A stretch of 64,000 nucleotides of DNA, taken from Helicobacteraceae bacterium (lineage in GTDB: Bacteria; Campylobacterota; Campylobacteria; Campylobacterales; Sulfurimonadaceae). The translations under genes and the position numbers were made by a program. The stretch covers positions 28,384-92,383 of the forward strand of contig WFNF01000140.1 of NCBI GenBank assembly GCA_015488775.1. Reading direction: 5' to 3'. Numbering within the stretch: the first letter of the stretch is position 1; each line of letters starts with the position of its first letter. Below are positions 17,829 through 27,502 of the stretch, one piece after another. The notes beneath the pieces were generated by a model that had not been told where the DNA came from, did no database searches, and worked only from the letters and a program-made list of their open reading frames with translations.

Positions 17829-19049
17829 TTGAATAAAATTAAAAGCGTTAAAAATAAAAACATACTTCTTTTACAAGGTCCAATGGGGACTTTTTTTAAG
17901 CGTCTTGATGTGGCATTTAGAGAAAATGGAGCTAAAACTTTTCGTATTGGATTAAATGCGGCAGATGCTTTTTTTTCACATAAAGATAATTATACACCAT
18001 ACAAAGGTACTCCTCAAGATTGGATAAAGTTTGTCTGTGATTTTTATAAAAAAAATAATATTAATCAAATATATATATTTGGTGATTGTAGATTTTATCA
18101 ATCTATTGCTATCCAAGAGGCAAAAAAAATAGGTATTGAAGTATATGTTTTTGAAGAGGGTTATATAAGACCAGATTTTATAACTATGCAAAAAGATGGG
18201 GTAAATGCTTTTGGTGGTTTAAGTGATGATCCTGATTTTTATAAAAAACTTGAATTAAAAGAGATTAACAATCCTCATAGTGTAAATAAAAACACTTTTA
18301 TAGAACATATTGACTCTGGTTTATATTATTTTATAGCAAATCTATTTTCATCTTATTATCCAAGTTATGTACATCATAAAGAGTTCTCTACTTTAAAAGA
18401 GGCTTTTTATGCTATTAGAAACTTATTAAGAAAGTATGTATATAGGTACTTTGAACGTGGATTTGAGAAAAAAATACAACTATCTCTAAATAAACAGTAT
18501 TATTTTATCCCACTTCAAACTCATACAGATTTTCAAATTTTGGAGCACTCTAAGTATGCAAATATAGAAGAGTTTTTAGATGAAGTGATTAGATCATTTG
18601 CTAAGTTCGCACCAAAAGATAAAAAGTTACTTTTTAAACACCATCCTGTAGATCGTGGTCGTCCAAGATTTAGAAGTAAAATAATGGCTTTAGCTTCAAA
18701 ATACTCAATTGAACATAGGATGATAATAGTTTATGATGTACATCTTCCAACAATTTTGAAACATTCTATATCAACTATAACTATAAACTCAACTGTAGGT
18801 TTATCATCTGTGTATCATCAAATACCAACTAAGGTGATGGGTAGAGCAGTTTATGATATAGATGGTTTAACTGCTCAATGCTCTTTAGATGAGTTTTGGG
18901 ATTACAATAAAGTTCCAGACACTGTCTTATATAAAAAATTTAGATATTTTATTGTTGAAAATACACAATTAAATGGAAGCTTTTATGGTTTGTTTCCAAA
19001 AGTTTTGTGTTTTAATAATGATGATTTATCTAAAAAACTAAGTATCTAG
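17829..19049 (+). CDS. KpsS-like capsule linker Kdo transferase
   Basis: 406 residues of the KpsS/LipB family. It has LLLQGPMGTFFKRL at the N-terminus, FGDCRFYQ, VYVFEEGYIRPDFITMQ, FKHHPVDRG and TINSTVGLSSVYHQIPT, all family signatures. KpsS adds the first Kdo to the phosphatidylglycerol anchor of ABC-transported capsules. The start is TTG with AGGT upstream, 28 nt after the KpsC-like gene. A strong hairpin terminator overlaps the stop. I leave the symbol empty because no capsule locus is seen around it. Confidence 0.85.
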   Translation: MNKIKSVKNKNILLLQGPMGTFFKRLDVAFRENGAKTFRIGLNAADAFFSHKDNYTPYKGTPQDWIKFVCDFYKKNNINQIYIFGDCRFYQSIAIQEAKKIGIEVYVFEEGYIRPDFITMQKDGVNAFGGLSDDPDFYKKLELKEINNPHSVNKNTFIEHIDSGLYYFIANLFSSYYPSYVHHKEFSTLKEAFYAIRNLLRKYVYRYFERGFEKKIQLSLNKQYYFIPLQTHTDFQILEHSKYANIEEFLDEVIRSFAKFAPKDKKLLFKHHPVDRGRPRFRSKIMALASKYSIEHRMIIVYDVHLPTILKHSISTITINSTVGLSSVYHQIPTKVMGRAVYDIDGLTAQCSLDEFWDYNKVPDTVLYKKFRYFIVENTQLNGSFYGLFPKVLCFNNDDLSKKLSI

Positions 19050-19066
19050 CTTAGTGCTTAGTTTTT
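19033..19066 (+). terminator. Rho-independent terminator after the KpsS-like gene
   Basis: AAAAACTAAG (19033-19042) pairs with CTTAGTTTTT (19057-19066) over 10 bp around a 14-nt loop. The T-rich descending arm, then ATAAAC, is the usual intrinsic form. It overlaps the last codons of the KpsS-like gene. Confidence 0.7.
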
Positions 19067-19142
19067 ATAAACATCTAAACTCTTTTAACTATAATCACAT
19101 ATATAAATTACCATTTTAAAATTACTATTTTAAGGCTTAAAA

Positions 19143-22100
19143 TTGAGCGAAGCAAAATTTACACATCTACATTTACATACAGAGTACTCATTACTTGATG
19201 GGGCAAATAAATTAACAAATCTTCTTGATCGTGTAAAAGAGCTTGGGATGACATCTGTTGCTATGAGTGATCATGGCAATATGTTTGGAGCTATTGACTT
19301 TTATAAACAAGCTAAAGATGCAGGAATTAAACCAATTATTGGAATTGAGGCTTATATCCATAATGGTGAAGAGTTGAACGACAAGACAAATAAACAAAGA
19401 TTTCATATATGTCTTTTTGCCAAAAATAAAATTGGTTATGAAAATCTTATGTATCTTAGTTCAAAAGCTTTTATAGATGGGTTCTATTACTATCCTAGAA
19501 TAAACAAAAATGAGTTGCGTGAACATAGTGAGGGGATAATCTGTACCTCTGCATGTTTGCAAGGTGAAGTAAACTGGCATCTAAATTTACAAAACGAAAG
19601 AAATGTAAGAAATGGTGCTGAGGGTTATGAGGGTGCTAAAAGAGTTGCATTAGAGCATAAAGAGATATTTGGTGATGATTTTTATTTAGAGATGATGAGA
19701 CATGGCATTGGTGATCAACTATACATAGATAATCAAGTTTTACAACTTTCAAAAGAGTTAGATATAAAAATAGTTGCAACAAACGATACTCACTACACTT
19801 ACCCAGGTGATGCACAGTATCATGAAGCTTTTATGTGTATTGGTATGAATAAACTTTACGATGATCCTAACCGTATGCGTCACTCTGTTCATGAGTTTTA
19901 TGTGAAGTCTCCTGATCAGATGGCTAGACTGTTTGCAGATATACCAGAAGCACTTGAAGCTACTCAAGAGATAGTAGCGAAGATAGAAGAATTTGTGCCT
20001 ATTGTGAAAACACCTACACCCCCTAACTTTAAGTTTACAAAAGAGTTAGCTTTAAAAGATGGCTTAATCATAGATAATAAAGATGATGAACCACTACATC
20101 CTAATCCAAGTGAAGATGAGAAAAAACTTTGGATGGCAGCAATAGATAAAGATGATGCTGAGTACTTTGTTTTCAAATGTGAAGAGGGACTTAAAAAACG
20201 TTTAGAGTATGTTGATGAGTCTCTTCATCAAAAGTACAAAGATAGACTTGTATTTGAGATGGATATCATTAACTCTATGAAGTTTCCAGGTTATATGATG
20301 ATTGTTTGGGATTTCGTTCGTGAGGCTAAAGAGATGGGTATAGCTGTTGGACCTGGTCGGGGTTCTGCTGCTGGAAGTTTGGTTGCTTTCTCTTTAGAGA
20401 TTACAGATATAGATCCAATGAAGTATGATTTACTTTTTGAGAGATTTCTAAATCCTGAACGTGTAAGTATGCCCGATATAGATATGGACTTTATGCAAGC
20501 AAGACGTGGTGAGGTTATAGACTATGTTGCTAAAAAATATGGTCGTAATCAAGTTGCCCAAATCATAACCTTTGGTTCTTTACTAGCTAAAGGGGTTATT
20601 CGTGATGTTGCTAGGGTTTTAGATATGCCACTTTCTCAAGCAGACAAGATGGCAAAACTTATACCTGATGAACTAGGAATTACTCTAAATGGTAAAACTA
20701 AAAAAGGTCAATTTGTTGAGGGAGCTTTTCAAAAAGAGCCTAAAATATCTGAACTTGTAGATATGGATGCAGGAGCTTCAAGAGTCTGGGAGTTTGCTAA
20801 AAAGTTAGAGGGTTTAAAAAGGAACTCTGGTATCCACGCTGCGGGTGTTGTTATCTCCAATGAGGAGCTTTGGAAAAAAACACCTATATATAAACCATCT
20901 GGTGAAGATACTTTTGTTACACAATACTCTTTAAATTTTTTAGAAGATGTTGATTTGATTAAGTTTGACTTCCTTGGACTTAAAACTCTTGATGTTATAG
21001 ATAATGCTGTTAAACTTGTAAAAAAACGTTATGATGTAGATGTTGACTGGCATCTGATAAATGAAAATGATCAAAAAGTTTATGATGTTATACAAAGTGG
21101 GGAGACTGTTGGTATGTTCCAGATAGAATCTTCTGGTATGCAAGATCTTAATAAAAGACTTAAACCATCAAATTTTGATGACCTTATTGCGGTTTTGGCA
21201 CTATATAGACCAGGTCCTATGGAGTCTGGGATGTTAGATAGTTTTATTGAGCGTAAACATGGTCGTGAAAAGATTGAGTATGTTTTTGATATTATGGAAC
21301 CTATACTTAACACAACTTATGGGGTGATTGTTTATCAAGAGCAAGTTATGCAGATTGTTCAACATGTTGGAGGATTTTCACTTGGTTACTCAGATATTAT
21401 TCGTCGTGCAATGGGTAAGAAAAAAGATATGGCAACTTATAATGCTGAGTTTTCAAAAGGAGCTCAAGGGCAGGGTCATGATTACCAAAAAGCAAGTGAA
21501 CTTTTTGATTTAATTGAGAAATTTGCTGGGTATGGTTTTAATAAATCTCATTCAGCAGCTTACGCAATGGTTACTTTTCAAACTGCTTGGCTCAAAACAT
21601 ACTTTCCACAAGAGTTTATGGCAGCTCTTCTAACTTCAGAAAAAGATAATACAGAAAAGGTTGTTAAGTATATTGATGAGGTAAAAAGGATGGATATAGT
21701 TCTTTCTCCACCTGAAATAAACCACTCATACTTAGAATTTTCAGCAATTAAGAAAAACGATGTAGATACTATACTTTTTGGTCTTGGAGCTATAAAAGGT
21801 GTTGGAAATGAAGCGGTTCGCTCTATCTTGCAGGTTAGAAGTGATGGAACTTTTGCAAATATACAAGATTTTGTAAATAGGATAGAACCTCAAAAAGTCA
21901 ATAAAAGGGTTATTGAATCTATTATAAAAGCTGGTGGATTTGATGAATTTAAGTTTTCAAGAAAAGCACTTTTGCTTCAAATAGAACTTATTATAGAAAC
22001 AGCAAAAAAATCGAGTGAAGCTAAAAAAAATGCAGTTGGATCTCTTTTTGGAGATGATGAAGAGATAACAACAGTTACTTTAGAACTTACAAATCAAGAG

Positions 22101-22745
22101 GAGTACGACCTTAAGTCTATTTTAGAGTTTGAAAAAGACACTTTAGGCTTTTATGTTTCTGGTCATCCACTTGATGAGTTTAGAGCTGAGATGGATGCAA
22201 TAAATTACACTTTATCTTCTGCTTTAGCCACTATTGCAGATGGTTCAAGTGCTATTTTTATAGGAAAGGTTGAGGAAGTTGTATCTAAGGTTTCTAAAAA
22301 AGGAAACCCTTTTGGTATAGTTTCTTTATTGGATTTTCATGGAAATATGGAGATTATGCTTTTTAGTGACAAACTTGAAGAGATAAAAGAGATGAATCTT
22401 GAAGAGCCAATAGCTTTTAGAACAAAGATAACTCAAACTGAGATGTTTACACGTATAAGTGTAAATAAGATTATGACACTAAAAGAAGCTAAAAAAGTTG
22501 CTAAAAAAGTAGATACAAAGATTAGGGAGGTTTTTGAAGAACCACTTGAGCTTAGACTAAATATAAGTAGAGATTTAGCTCTTTTAGAAAAATTATATGC
22601 TCTTGTTAGACGTTTTCCAGGAAATAGAGAGGTTAAACTTACTCTTGTTTCTAAGCTACAAAATGTAGTTATAAGCTCAAACATAAGAGTAAATTCAGAG
22701 ATTATTGCAGAGTTAGAAAAATTTGAAGATGTGGATGTAGCTTAA
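19143..22745 (+). CDS. dnaE: DNA polymerase III subunit alpha
   Basis: 1200 residues, full length. It starts with the PHP domain (FTHLHLHTEYSLLDG, MSDHGNMFG), then the polymerase core with GPGRGSAAGSLVAF and the catalytic aspartates in MPDIDMDF, the finger segment RRAMGKKKDMA, the helix-hairpin-helix region (GLGAIKGVGNEA) and a C-terminal OB fold. It is the replicative polymerase. The TTG start follows AAGG and lies 94 nt after the previous gene, beyond the terminator, so it probably has its own promoter. The stop overlaps the apeB start (TAATG). Confidence 0.98.
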   Translation: MSEAKFTHLHLHTEYSLLDGANKLTNLLDRVKELGMTSVAMSDHGNMFGAIDFYKQAKDAGIKPIIGIEAYIHNGEELNDKTNKQRFHICLFAKNKIGYENLMYLSSKAFIDGFYYYPRINKNELREHSEGIICTSACLQGEVNWHLNLQNERNVRNGAEGYEGAKRVALEHKEIFGDDFYLEMMRHGIGDQLYIDNQVLQLSKELDIKIVATNDTHYTYPGDAQYHEAFMCIGMNKLYDDPNRMRHSVHEFYVKSPDQMARLFADIPEALEATQEIVAKIEEFVPIVKTPTPPNFKFTKELALKDGLIIDNKDDEPLHPNPSEDEKKLWMAAIDKDDAEYFVFKCEEGLKKRLEYVDESLHQKYKDRLVFEMDIINSMKFPGYMMIVWDFVREAKEMGIAVGPGRGSAAGSLVAFSLEITDIDPMKYDLLFERFLNPERVSMPDIDMDFMQARRGEVIDYVAKKYGRNQVAQIITFGSLLAKGVIRDVARVLDMPLSQADKMAKLIPDELGITLNGKTKKGQFVEGAFQKEPKISELVDMDAGASRVWEFAKKLEGLKRNSGIHAAGVVISNEELWKKTPIYKPSGEDTFVTQYSLNFLEDVDLIKFDFLGLKTLDVIDNAVKLVKKRYDVDVDWHLINENDQKVYDVIQSGETVGMFQIESSGMQDLNKRLKPSNFDDLIAVLALYRPGPMESGMLDSFIERKHGREKIEYVFDIMEPILNTTYGVIVYQEQVMQIVQHVGGFSLGYSDIIRRAMGKKKDMATYNAEFSKGAQGQGHDYQKASELFDLIEKFAGYGFNKSHSAAYAMVTFQTAWLKTYFPQEFMAALLTSEKDNTEKVVKYIDEVKRMDIVLSPPEINHSYLEFSAIKKNDVDTILFGLGAIKGVGNEAVRSILQVRSDGTFANIQDFVNRIEPQKVNKRVIESIIKAGGFDEFKFSRKALLLQIELIIETAKKSSEAKKNAVGSLFGDDEEITTVTLELTNQEEYDLKSILEFEKDTLGFYVSGHPLDEFRAEMDAINYTLSSALATIADGSSAIFIGKVEEVVSKVSKKGNPFGIVSLLDFHGNMEIMLFSDKLEEIKEMNLEEPIAFRTKITQTEMFTRISVNKIMTLKEAKKVAKKVDTKIREVFEEPLELRLNISRDLALLEKLYALVRRFPGNREVKLTLVSKLQNVVISSNIRVNSEIIAELEKFEDVDVA

Positions 22746-23989
22746 TGAAAAACAAATTTAATTTAAAGCTTTTAGAATTTTTAAGCTCAAGTATTACTGA
22801 GTATCATGCTGTTCTTAGTATTGAAGATTTACTTTTAAGTGCATCTTATGAAAGAGTCTATATTGAAGATACTTGGAACTTGCTTGAGGATTCAAAGTAT
22901 TATGTTATTAAAGATGATAGTTCTATTATTGCTTTTACCTATAAAAAAAGTAGCTCTTATACTATTTTTGGAGCTCACACTGACTCTCCAACTTTAAAAG
23001 TAAAACCAAATCCTCTTATAAAAACTGCTGGTGTAAGCCAATTTAGTGTTGAAACTTATGGTGGTGTTTTACTTAACCCATGGTTTGATAGAGATCTTAG
23101 TTTAGCTGGAAAAGTTTCATATTTAGATAAAAAAGGTGAGATAAAAAGTGATATTATAGATTTTGAAAAAGCTATAGCAATTATCCCATCTTTAGCTATA
23201 CATCTTGATAAAAAAGCAAATAAAGATAGAACTATAAATGCTCAGACAGATATAAACCCTATAATTGCAAATGAAAAAGATATAGACTTAAACTCTTTAC
23301 TTTTAAAAAAGTTAGATAAAGCAGAAGAGATTTTATCTTATGATTTGAATTTTTATGATACTTCTAAAGCATCTTTTGTTGGTTTAGATGATGAATTTAT
23401 TGCGTCAGCAAGATTAGATAATCTTCTTAGTTGTTTTGTTAGTGTTGAGGTTTTAGTTAAAAATAAAGATGATGCTTTTATGATGGTTGCATCTAATCAT
23501 GAAGAGGTTGGAAGTGATAGTGCCTCTGGTGCTTCTGGACCATTTTTAGAAAATGTATTAAAAAAGATAAGCGAAAATAGTGATGAATATATAAAACTTA
23601 CTTCAACATCACTGCTTATCTCATGTGATAATGCTCACGCACTTCATCCAAATTATAAAAGTGTTCATGAGGAGCAACATTCACCTTTAATAAATCAAGG
23701 TGTAGTTATAAAAACTAACTCAAATCAGAGGTACGCTACAAATGTATCTTCAGTTGCTTATTTTAAAAAAGCAGCAAAAAAAGCTGACATTAAACTTCAA
23801 AGTTTTGTAACTAGAGGAGATATGGGATGTGGCTCAACCATAGGACCAATCATGGCTACTAGGCTAGGGTTAAATACTATAGATGTTGGTCTTCCAACAT
23901 ACGCAATGCACTCTATACGCGAGTTGTGTGGTGTTGATGATGCATATGATTTATATAAAATACTTCAAGAGATAAATCCCAATGCCTGA
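22745..23989 (+). CDS. apeB: M18 family aminopeptidase
   Basis: 414 residues of the aspartyl-aminopeptidase family, a tetrahedral di-zinc cytoplasmic peptidase. Zinc-binding and catalytic elements are visible: GAHTDSPTLKVKP, FIASARLDNLLS, SNHEEVGSDSASGASG and the C-terminal MGCGSTIGPIMATRLGL...VGLPTYAMHSIREL. It removes N-terminal, mainly acidic residues. Overlaps with dnaE and flgS at both ends suggest translational coupling. Confidence 0.95.
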   Translation: MKNKFNLKLLEFLSSSITEYHAVLSIEDLLLSASYERVYIEDTWNLLEDSKYYVIKDDSSIIAFTYKKSSSYTIFGAHTDSPTLKVKPNPLIKTAGVSQFSVETYGGVLLNPWFDRDLSLAGKVSYLDKKGEIKSDIIDFEKAIAIIPSLAIHLDKKANKDRTINAQTDINPIIANEKDIDLNSLLLKKLDKAEEILSYDLNFYDTSKASFVGLDDEFIASARLDNLLSCFVSVEVLVKNKDDAFMMVASNHEEVGSDSASGASGPFLENVLKKISENSDEYIKLTSTSLLISCDNAHALHPNYKSVHEEQHSPLINQGVVIKTNSNQRYATNVSSVAYFKKAAKKADIKLQSFVTRGDMGCGSTIGPIMATRLGLNTIDVGLPTYAMHSIRELCGVDDAYDLYKILQEINPNA

Positions 23990-24965
23990 CATATCTGCAC
24001 AAGAGTTAAAAACACTTATTGATCAAACATATAAAATTGAAAATGAGTATAAAGGTTTAAGAGCTTCTTACTCTCATCTTCAAGATACTATAGAAAAAGT
24101 TATAGAGTTTTTACCAAATGCTATATGGATTTTAGATGATGATGGTAAGGTTTTTTTACAAAACTCTGCTGCTTCTGAACTGTATGAGTTGTTAATCATA
24201 CTTAAACTTGATGAAGATGATTATGAGTTAAGTTTTTCATCTAGATCTTATCTTATAAAATCATCTACATATCAAGATAAAAGGATGATATCTGCAACAG
24301 ATATAACTGATCAGAAAAGAAAAGAAAACTTGGCAACTATGGGACAGATGGCAGCTCATCTTTCACATGAGATAAGAAACCCAATAGGCTCTATATCTTT
24401 ACTAGCCTCAACACTTAAAAAAAGGGTTGCAGATAAAAATATACCTATAGTTGAAGAGATAGAAAGTTCAATCTATCGTATAGATAGAATTATAAAAGCA
24501 ACTCTTATGTTTTCAAAAGGGGTAGTTGCTACAAAAAGCCCTATGCGGTTTTCAAGTGTCATCAATGAGATTAAAAGTGCTGTTGGATACTATAGCTACT
24601 CTAAAGATATAACTTTTGATTTTGATGAGATAGATTTTATATTTGAAGCTGATAAAGATCTTTTAGTTATGCTTTTTACTAATTTTATATTTAATGCTAT
24701 AGATGCTATAGAGCTTGATGAAAATGATGATGGGGTTATAGAGTTTAAGTATGTACCAGATGAAACATACCATATTTTAGAGATTTATGATACAGGTGTG
24801 CCTATAGAAAACCCTCAAGAGCTATTTGAAGCTTTTAAAAGTACAAAAGAGAAGGGTAATGGCTTAGGGCTTATATTGTCTAAACAGATAGCTCAATCTC
24901 ATAATGGTGAGATAAGTTTAATTGACTCTAAGAAAAAAGGTTTTAGAATTACTTTGTTGAAATAA
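23982..24965 (+). CDS. flgS: cytoplasmic sensor histidine kinase FlgS (flagellar gene control)
   Basis: 327 residues, no membrane segment. The N-terminal coiled coil (LIDQTYKIENEYKGLRASY) resembles Campylobacter FlgS, followed by a short PAS-like part (LPNAIWILDDDGKVFLQNSA). The dimerisation box is HLSHEIRNPIGS with phospho-acceptor H129. The ATP-binding lid has NFIFNAIDAI, DTGVP and GNGLGLILSKQI. In Campylobacter and Helicobacter, FlgS senses the assembled export apparatus and phosphorylates FlgR, which activates sigma-54 rod and hook genes. FlgR is not in this window. Start overlaps apeB by 8 nt. Confidence 0.85.
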   Translation: MPDISAQELKTLIDQTYKIENEYKGLRASYSHLQDTIEKVIEFLPNAIWILDDDGKVFLQNSAASELYELLIILKLDEDDYELSFSSRSYLIKSSTYQDKRMISATDITDQKRKENLATMGQMAAHLSHEIRNPIGSISLLASTLKKRVADKNIPIVEEIESSIYRIDRIIKATLMFSKGVVATKSPMRFSSVINEIKSAVGYYSYSKDITFDFDEIDFIFEADKDLLVMLFTNFIFNAIDAIELDENDDGVIEFKYVPDETYHILEIYDTGVPIENPQELFEAFKSTKEKGNGLGLILSKQIAQSHNGEISLIDSKKKGFRITLLK

Positions 24966-24969
24966 TTGA

Positions 24970-25005
24970 AAATATTAAAGGACATCTCTAAATCTATTAA
25001 TATTT
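24970..25005. terminator. possible bidirectional terminator between flgS and desaturase 2
   Basis: AAATATTAA (24970-24978) and TTAATATTT (24997-25005) are inverted, with an 18-nt spacer between them in the gap between the convergent genes. The stem is AT-only and the loop long, so I rate it weak. Confidence 0.35.
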
Positions 25006-25956
25006 CCCAATTACATCATTAATCTGTTTATATGCTAAAAGTGGTGTTGTTTCAAAGTATGGTATGTTGTTTTCCTTAGCAAACTCCATAGTTATCTTTT
25101 TTACTTTTAAAAGATGAAATCTTGGTGCTTTAGGGAAAAGATGATGCTCTATTTGAGTATCAAGTCCACCATAGAACCAGTGCATAAAGGCCTTACCCTT
25201 AAGTGATCTTGATGTTCTCATTTGTAGTTCCATCCAAGAGAAATCTTTACTCTCTTGTGCTGTAAAAGTTTCACACCCTAAGTGGTTTGTTATAAACCCT
25301 AAAGATAACCATATAGAAAGTGTAAAATATAGAGTTACAAAAACAGTTATTGCACTAGTTAATGGTAAAAAGTAAAAAATACTTCCCCAAATAACAATAA
25401 AGTGTAAAACCATAATGCTTAACTCATTATATAATCTATGTTTTATAACATACTCAAAAGAGTTTTTTATAAAAGCTGGATACATTAAAAATAATCCACC
25501 CCAAAAGATGAAGTATTTATATGATCTTATAAATGGGCTATTACCTTTGATTTGTGGAGCAAAAGCACCATCCATAGCTTGAATATCTTCATCTTTTTCA
25601 ACTACATTACAGTAAGTATGATGATTTATATTATGCTTTTTATTCCACCATGATGATGAGTTACAAATTAAAAAATTTGAGAAAGGGTAAGATAAACGGC
25701 GAGATAGAGTTCTGTTTTTAAAATATTGGGAGTGAAGTATATCGTGAGATACAAAAACTGATCTTGTAAAAATTACAGTTAAGGCAAGTCCCATTAAAAT
25801 AGGATTCCACATCTGCATCGTTGCTAAAACTGCTATAGTTGATATAGCAATTAATATCATCTCTATTGAACCTCTAACAGGCACTCTATCTAAAAGACCC
25901 GCTTCTCTTACCCTATTTTTTAAATTATCAAATATATCTGGATATCTTTCACTCAT
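24997..25956 (-). CDS. membrane fatty-acid desaturase (acyl-lipid type), copy 2
   Basis: 319 residues, paralogous to the gene at 12434. The three His boxes are complete: H71-x3-H75, H108-x3-H112-H113 and TQIEHHLFP near the C-terminus. Both proteins share the N-terminal pattern GLLD(K/R)xPxRG and WWNKxHNxxHHTY. Desaturases of this kind use molecular oxygen and a reduced electron carrier, so they point to at least a microaerobic life. It reads towards flgS and has a TATAAT box with a hairpin at the predicted 5' end of its transcript. Confidence 0.9.
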   Translation of the reverse strand: MSERYPDIFDNLKNRVREAGLLDRVPVRGSIEMILIAISTIAVLATMQMWNPILMGLALTVIFTRSVFVSHDILHSQYFKNRTLSRRLSYPFSNFLICNSSSWWNKKHNINHHTYCNVVEKDEDIQAMDGAFAPQIKGNSPFIRSYKYFIFWGGLFLMYPAFIKNSFEYVIKHRLYNELSIMVLHFIVIWGSIFYFLPLTSAITVFVTLYFTLSIWLSLGFITNHLGCETFTAQESKDFSWMELQMRTSRSLKGKAFMHWFYGGLDTQIEHHLFPKAPRFHLLKVKKITMEFAKENNIPYFETTPLLAYKQINDVIGKY

Positions 25957-25998
25957 ATTTTCACTTTATTTTTAGTTTATTTACTAATATTATTCATA

Positions 25999-26017
25999 TT
26001 ATGAGCAAGGCTCATAA
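25999..26017 (-). promoter_or_regulatory. 5' leader hairpin of desaturase 2
   Basis: TTATGAGC and GCTCATAA form a perfect 8-bp stem with a 3-nt loop. It falls directly at the predicted transcript start (near 26019) of the minus-strand desaturase. No T tract follows in the minus direction, so it is unlikely to be the terminator of cysS, which ends upstream. Confidence 0.5.
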
Positions 26018-26025
26018 ATTGAGAT

Positions 26026-26031
26026 ATTATA
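26026..26031 (-). promoter_or_regulatory. -10 box (TATAAT) of desaturase 2
   Basis: TATAAT on the minus strand, about 70 nt before the ATG at 25956, within a gap of 145 nt that has no open frame. The predicted start of transcription coincides with the base of the hairpin at 25999-26017. Confidence 0.5.
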
Positions 26032-26101
26032 GTTGTTATAAATATAATCTTATATCTATTTAGTATTATTATATATAAATTAAATTTTATTTATATTAAA
26101 T

Positions 26102-27502
26102 TTAGTTAGATTCCCAAAAAGTTCCATTGGCAGTGTCCATAATAGACACATCTAAGGCTAAAATTTCATCTCTAATCTGATCAGATAACTCAAAATTTTT
26201 ATCTTTTTTTGCTTCTGCTCTTTTTTCAATTAAAGTATCTATCATGTTTTTTTTATTTTCATCTATGCCATATTGAAAGTACTCAAATGGATTTTGACTT
26301 GCAAAACCTAATATGTTTTCAATAAACATAAGATTTGCCATAGCCTCTTTTTTTATAAGTTTATTTTTTGGCTCATTATCTAAGGTATCATTTACACTAG
26401 ATATCATCTCATCTATAAGTGCGTAAGATACAGATGTATTTAAGTCATCATTTAAGGCTTTAAGTAATTCATCTTTAAATGTAGTTTTTATATCTTTGCT
26501 ACCCATGCCAAATAAACGCTTTTTTAGTCTATATATCTTGTCTAAACGTTTTTTAGATACTAATAAATCCTCTTCACTAAAGTTAAAGTTTGCTCTGTAG
26601 TGTGAACTTAAAAGATAGTATCTTAAAACTTCACCATCATATTTTTTGAGTGCATCTTTTATAAAAAAACTATTTCCTAAAGATTTACTCATTTTTTCAT
26701 TGTTTACAGTTACAAAGCCATTATGAACCCAGTACGCTGCTAGTTCATGAGATGATGAACATCTTGTTTGTGCTGCTTCATTTTCATGATGAGGAAAAAG
26801 TAAATCTGCTCCACCACCATGTATATCTACACTATATTTTAAGTTTTCATCTGCTAAATGTTTTTCAATCATTGCAGAACACTCTAAATGCCAACCTGGA
26901 CGACCTTTAGAGTAGGGTGCTTCAAAAGATACTTCATTATCTTTAGCACTTTTCCATAAAGCAAAGTCTGTGTTGTTTCTTTTTAAAGATGAAGATTCAA
27001 CTCTTGCTTGGGTAGAGTCCTCATCTTGTCTTTGATTTGAGATACTAAGATAGCTTTTATCGCTTTTTGTATCAAAATAAACATCTCCATCTTTTGTTAC
27101 ATAAGCATGCTCTTTTTCTATAAGTGAGTTTATAAGTGAATACATAGCTTCTAAAGACTCAGTTGCACGAGGCTCTAAGTTTGGTCTTTTTATATATAGG
27201 GCATCCATATCTTTATGGTAAGCATCTGTAAACTCTGAACTTATCTGATCAATAGTTTTATTTAACTCTTGTGCTTTTTTTATGATTTTATCATCTATGT
27301 CTGTAATGTTCTTAGCATAAGTAACATCATAAGCATTCGCCTCTAACACTCTATAAAGAAGATCAAAACTAAGAGATGATTTTGCATGACCCAAGTGAGC
27401 ATCATCATAAACAGTTGGTCCACATACATACATCTTTACATTGTTTTTATCTTGGGGGATAAACTCTACTTTTTCTTTTTTTACACTATCAAATATATAC
27501 AT
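26102..27502 (-). CDS. cysS: cysteinyl-tRNA synthetase
   Basis: 466 residues, class I synthetase. It has CGPTVYDDAHLGHAKS (HIGH-type motif, with the first zinc Cys), GWHLECSAM and HGGGADLLFPHHENE for the other zinc ligands, and KMSKSLGNSF. It is cytoplasmic and charges tRNA(Cys). The frame opens with TTG at 27505, but the next codon ATG is the better start, 14 nt inside the end of murJ. Position after murJ suggests one transcript. Confidence 0.97.
   Translation of the reverse strand: MYIFDSVKKEKVEFIPQDKNNVKMYVCGPTVYDDAHLGHAKSSLSFDLLYRVLEANAYDVTYAKNITDIDDKIIKKAQELNKTIDQISSEFTDAYHKDMDALYIKRPNLEPRATESLEAMYSLINSLIEKEHAYVTKDGDVYFDTKSDKSYLSISNQRQDEDSTQARVESSSLKRNNTDFALWKSAKDNEVSFEAPYSKGRPGWHLECSAMIEKHLADENLKYSVDIHGGGADLLFPHHENEAAQTRCSSSHELAAYWVHNGFVTVNNEKMSKSLGNSFFIKDALKKYDGEVLRYYLLSSHYRANFNFSEEDLLVSKKRLDKIYRLKKRLFGMGSKDIKTTFKDELLKALNDDLNTSVSYALIDEMISSVNDTLDNEPKNKLIKKEAMANLMFIENILGFASQNPFEYFQYGIDENKKNMIDTLIEKRAEAKKDKNFELSDQIRDEILALDVSIMDTANGTFWESN

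Noticed and set aside
21080..21313. Antisense frames over dnaE
   Set aside because: dnaE is certain and continuous; the reverse frames are composition effects.
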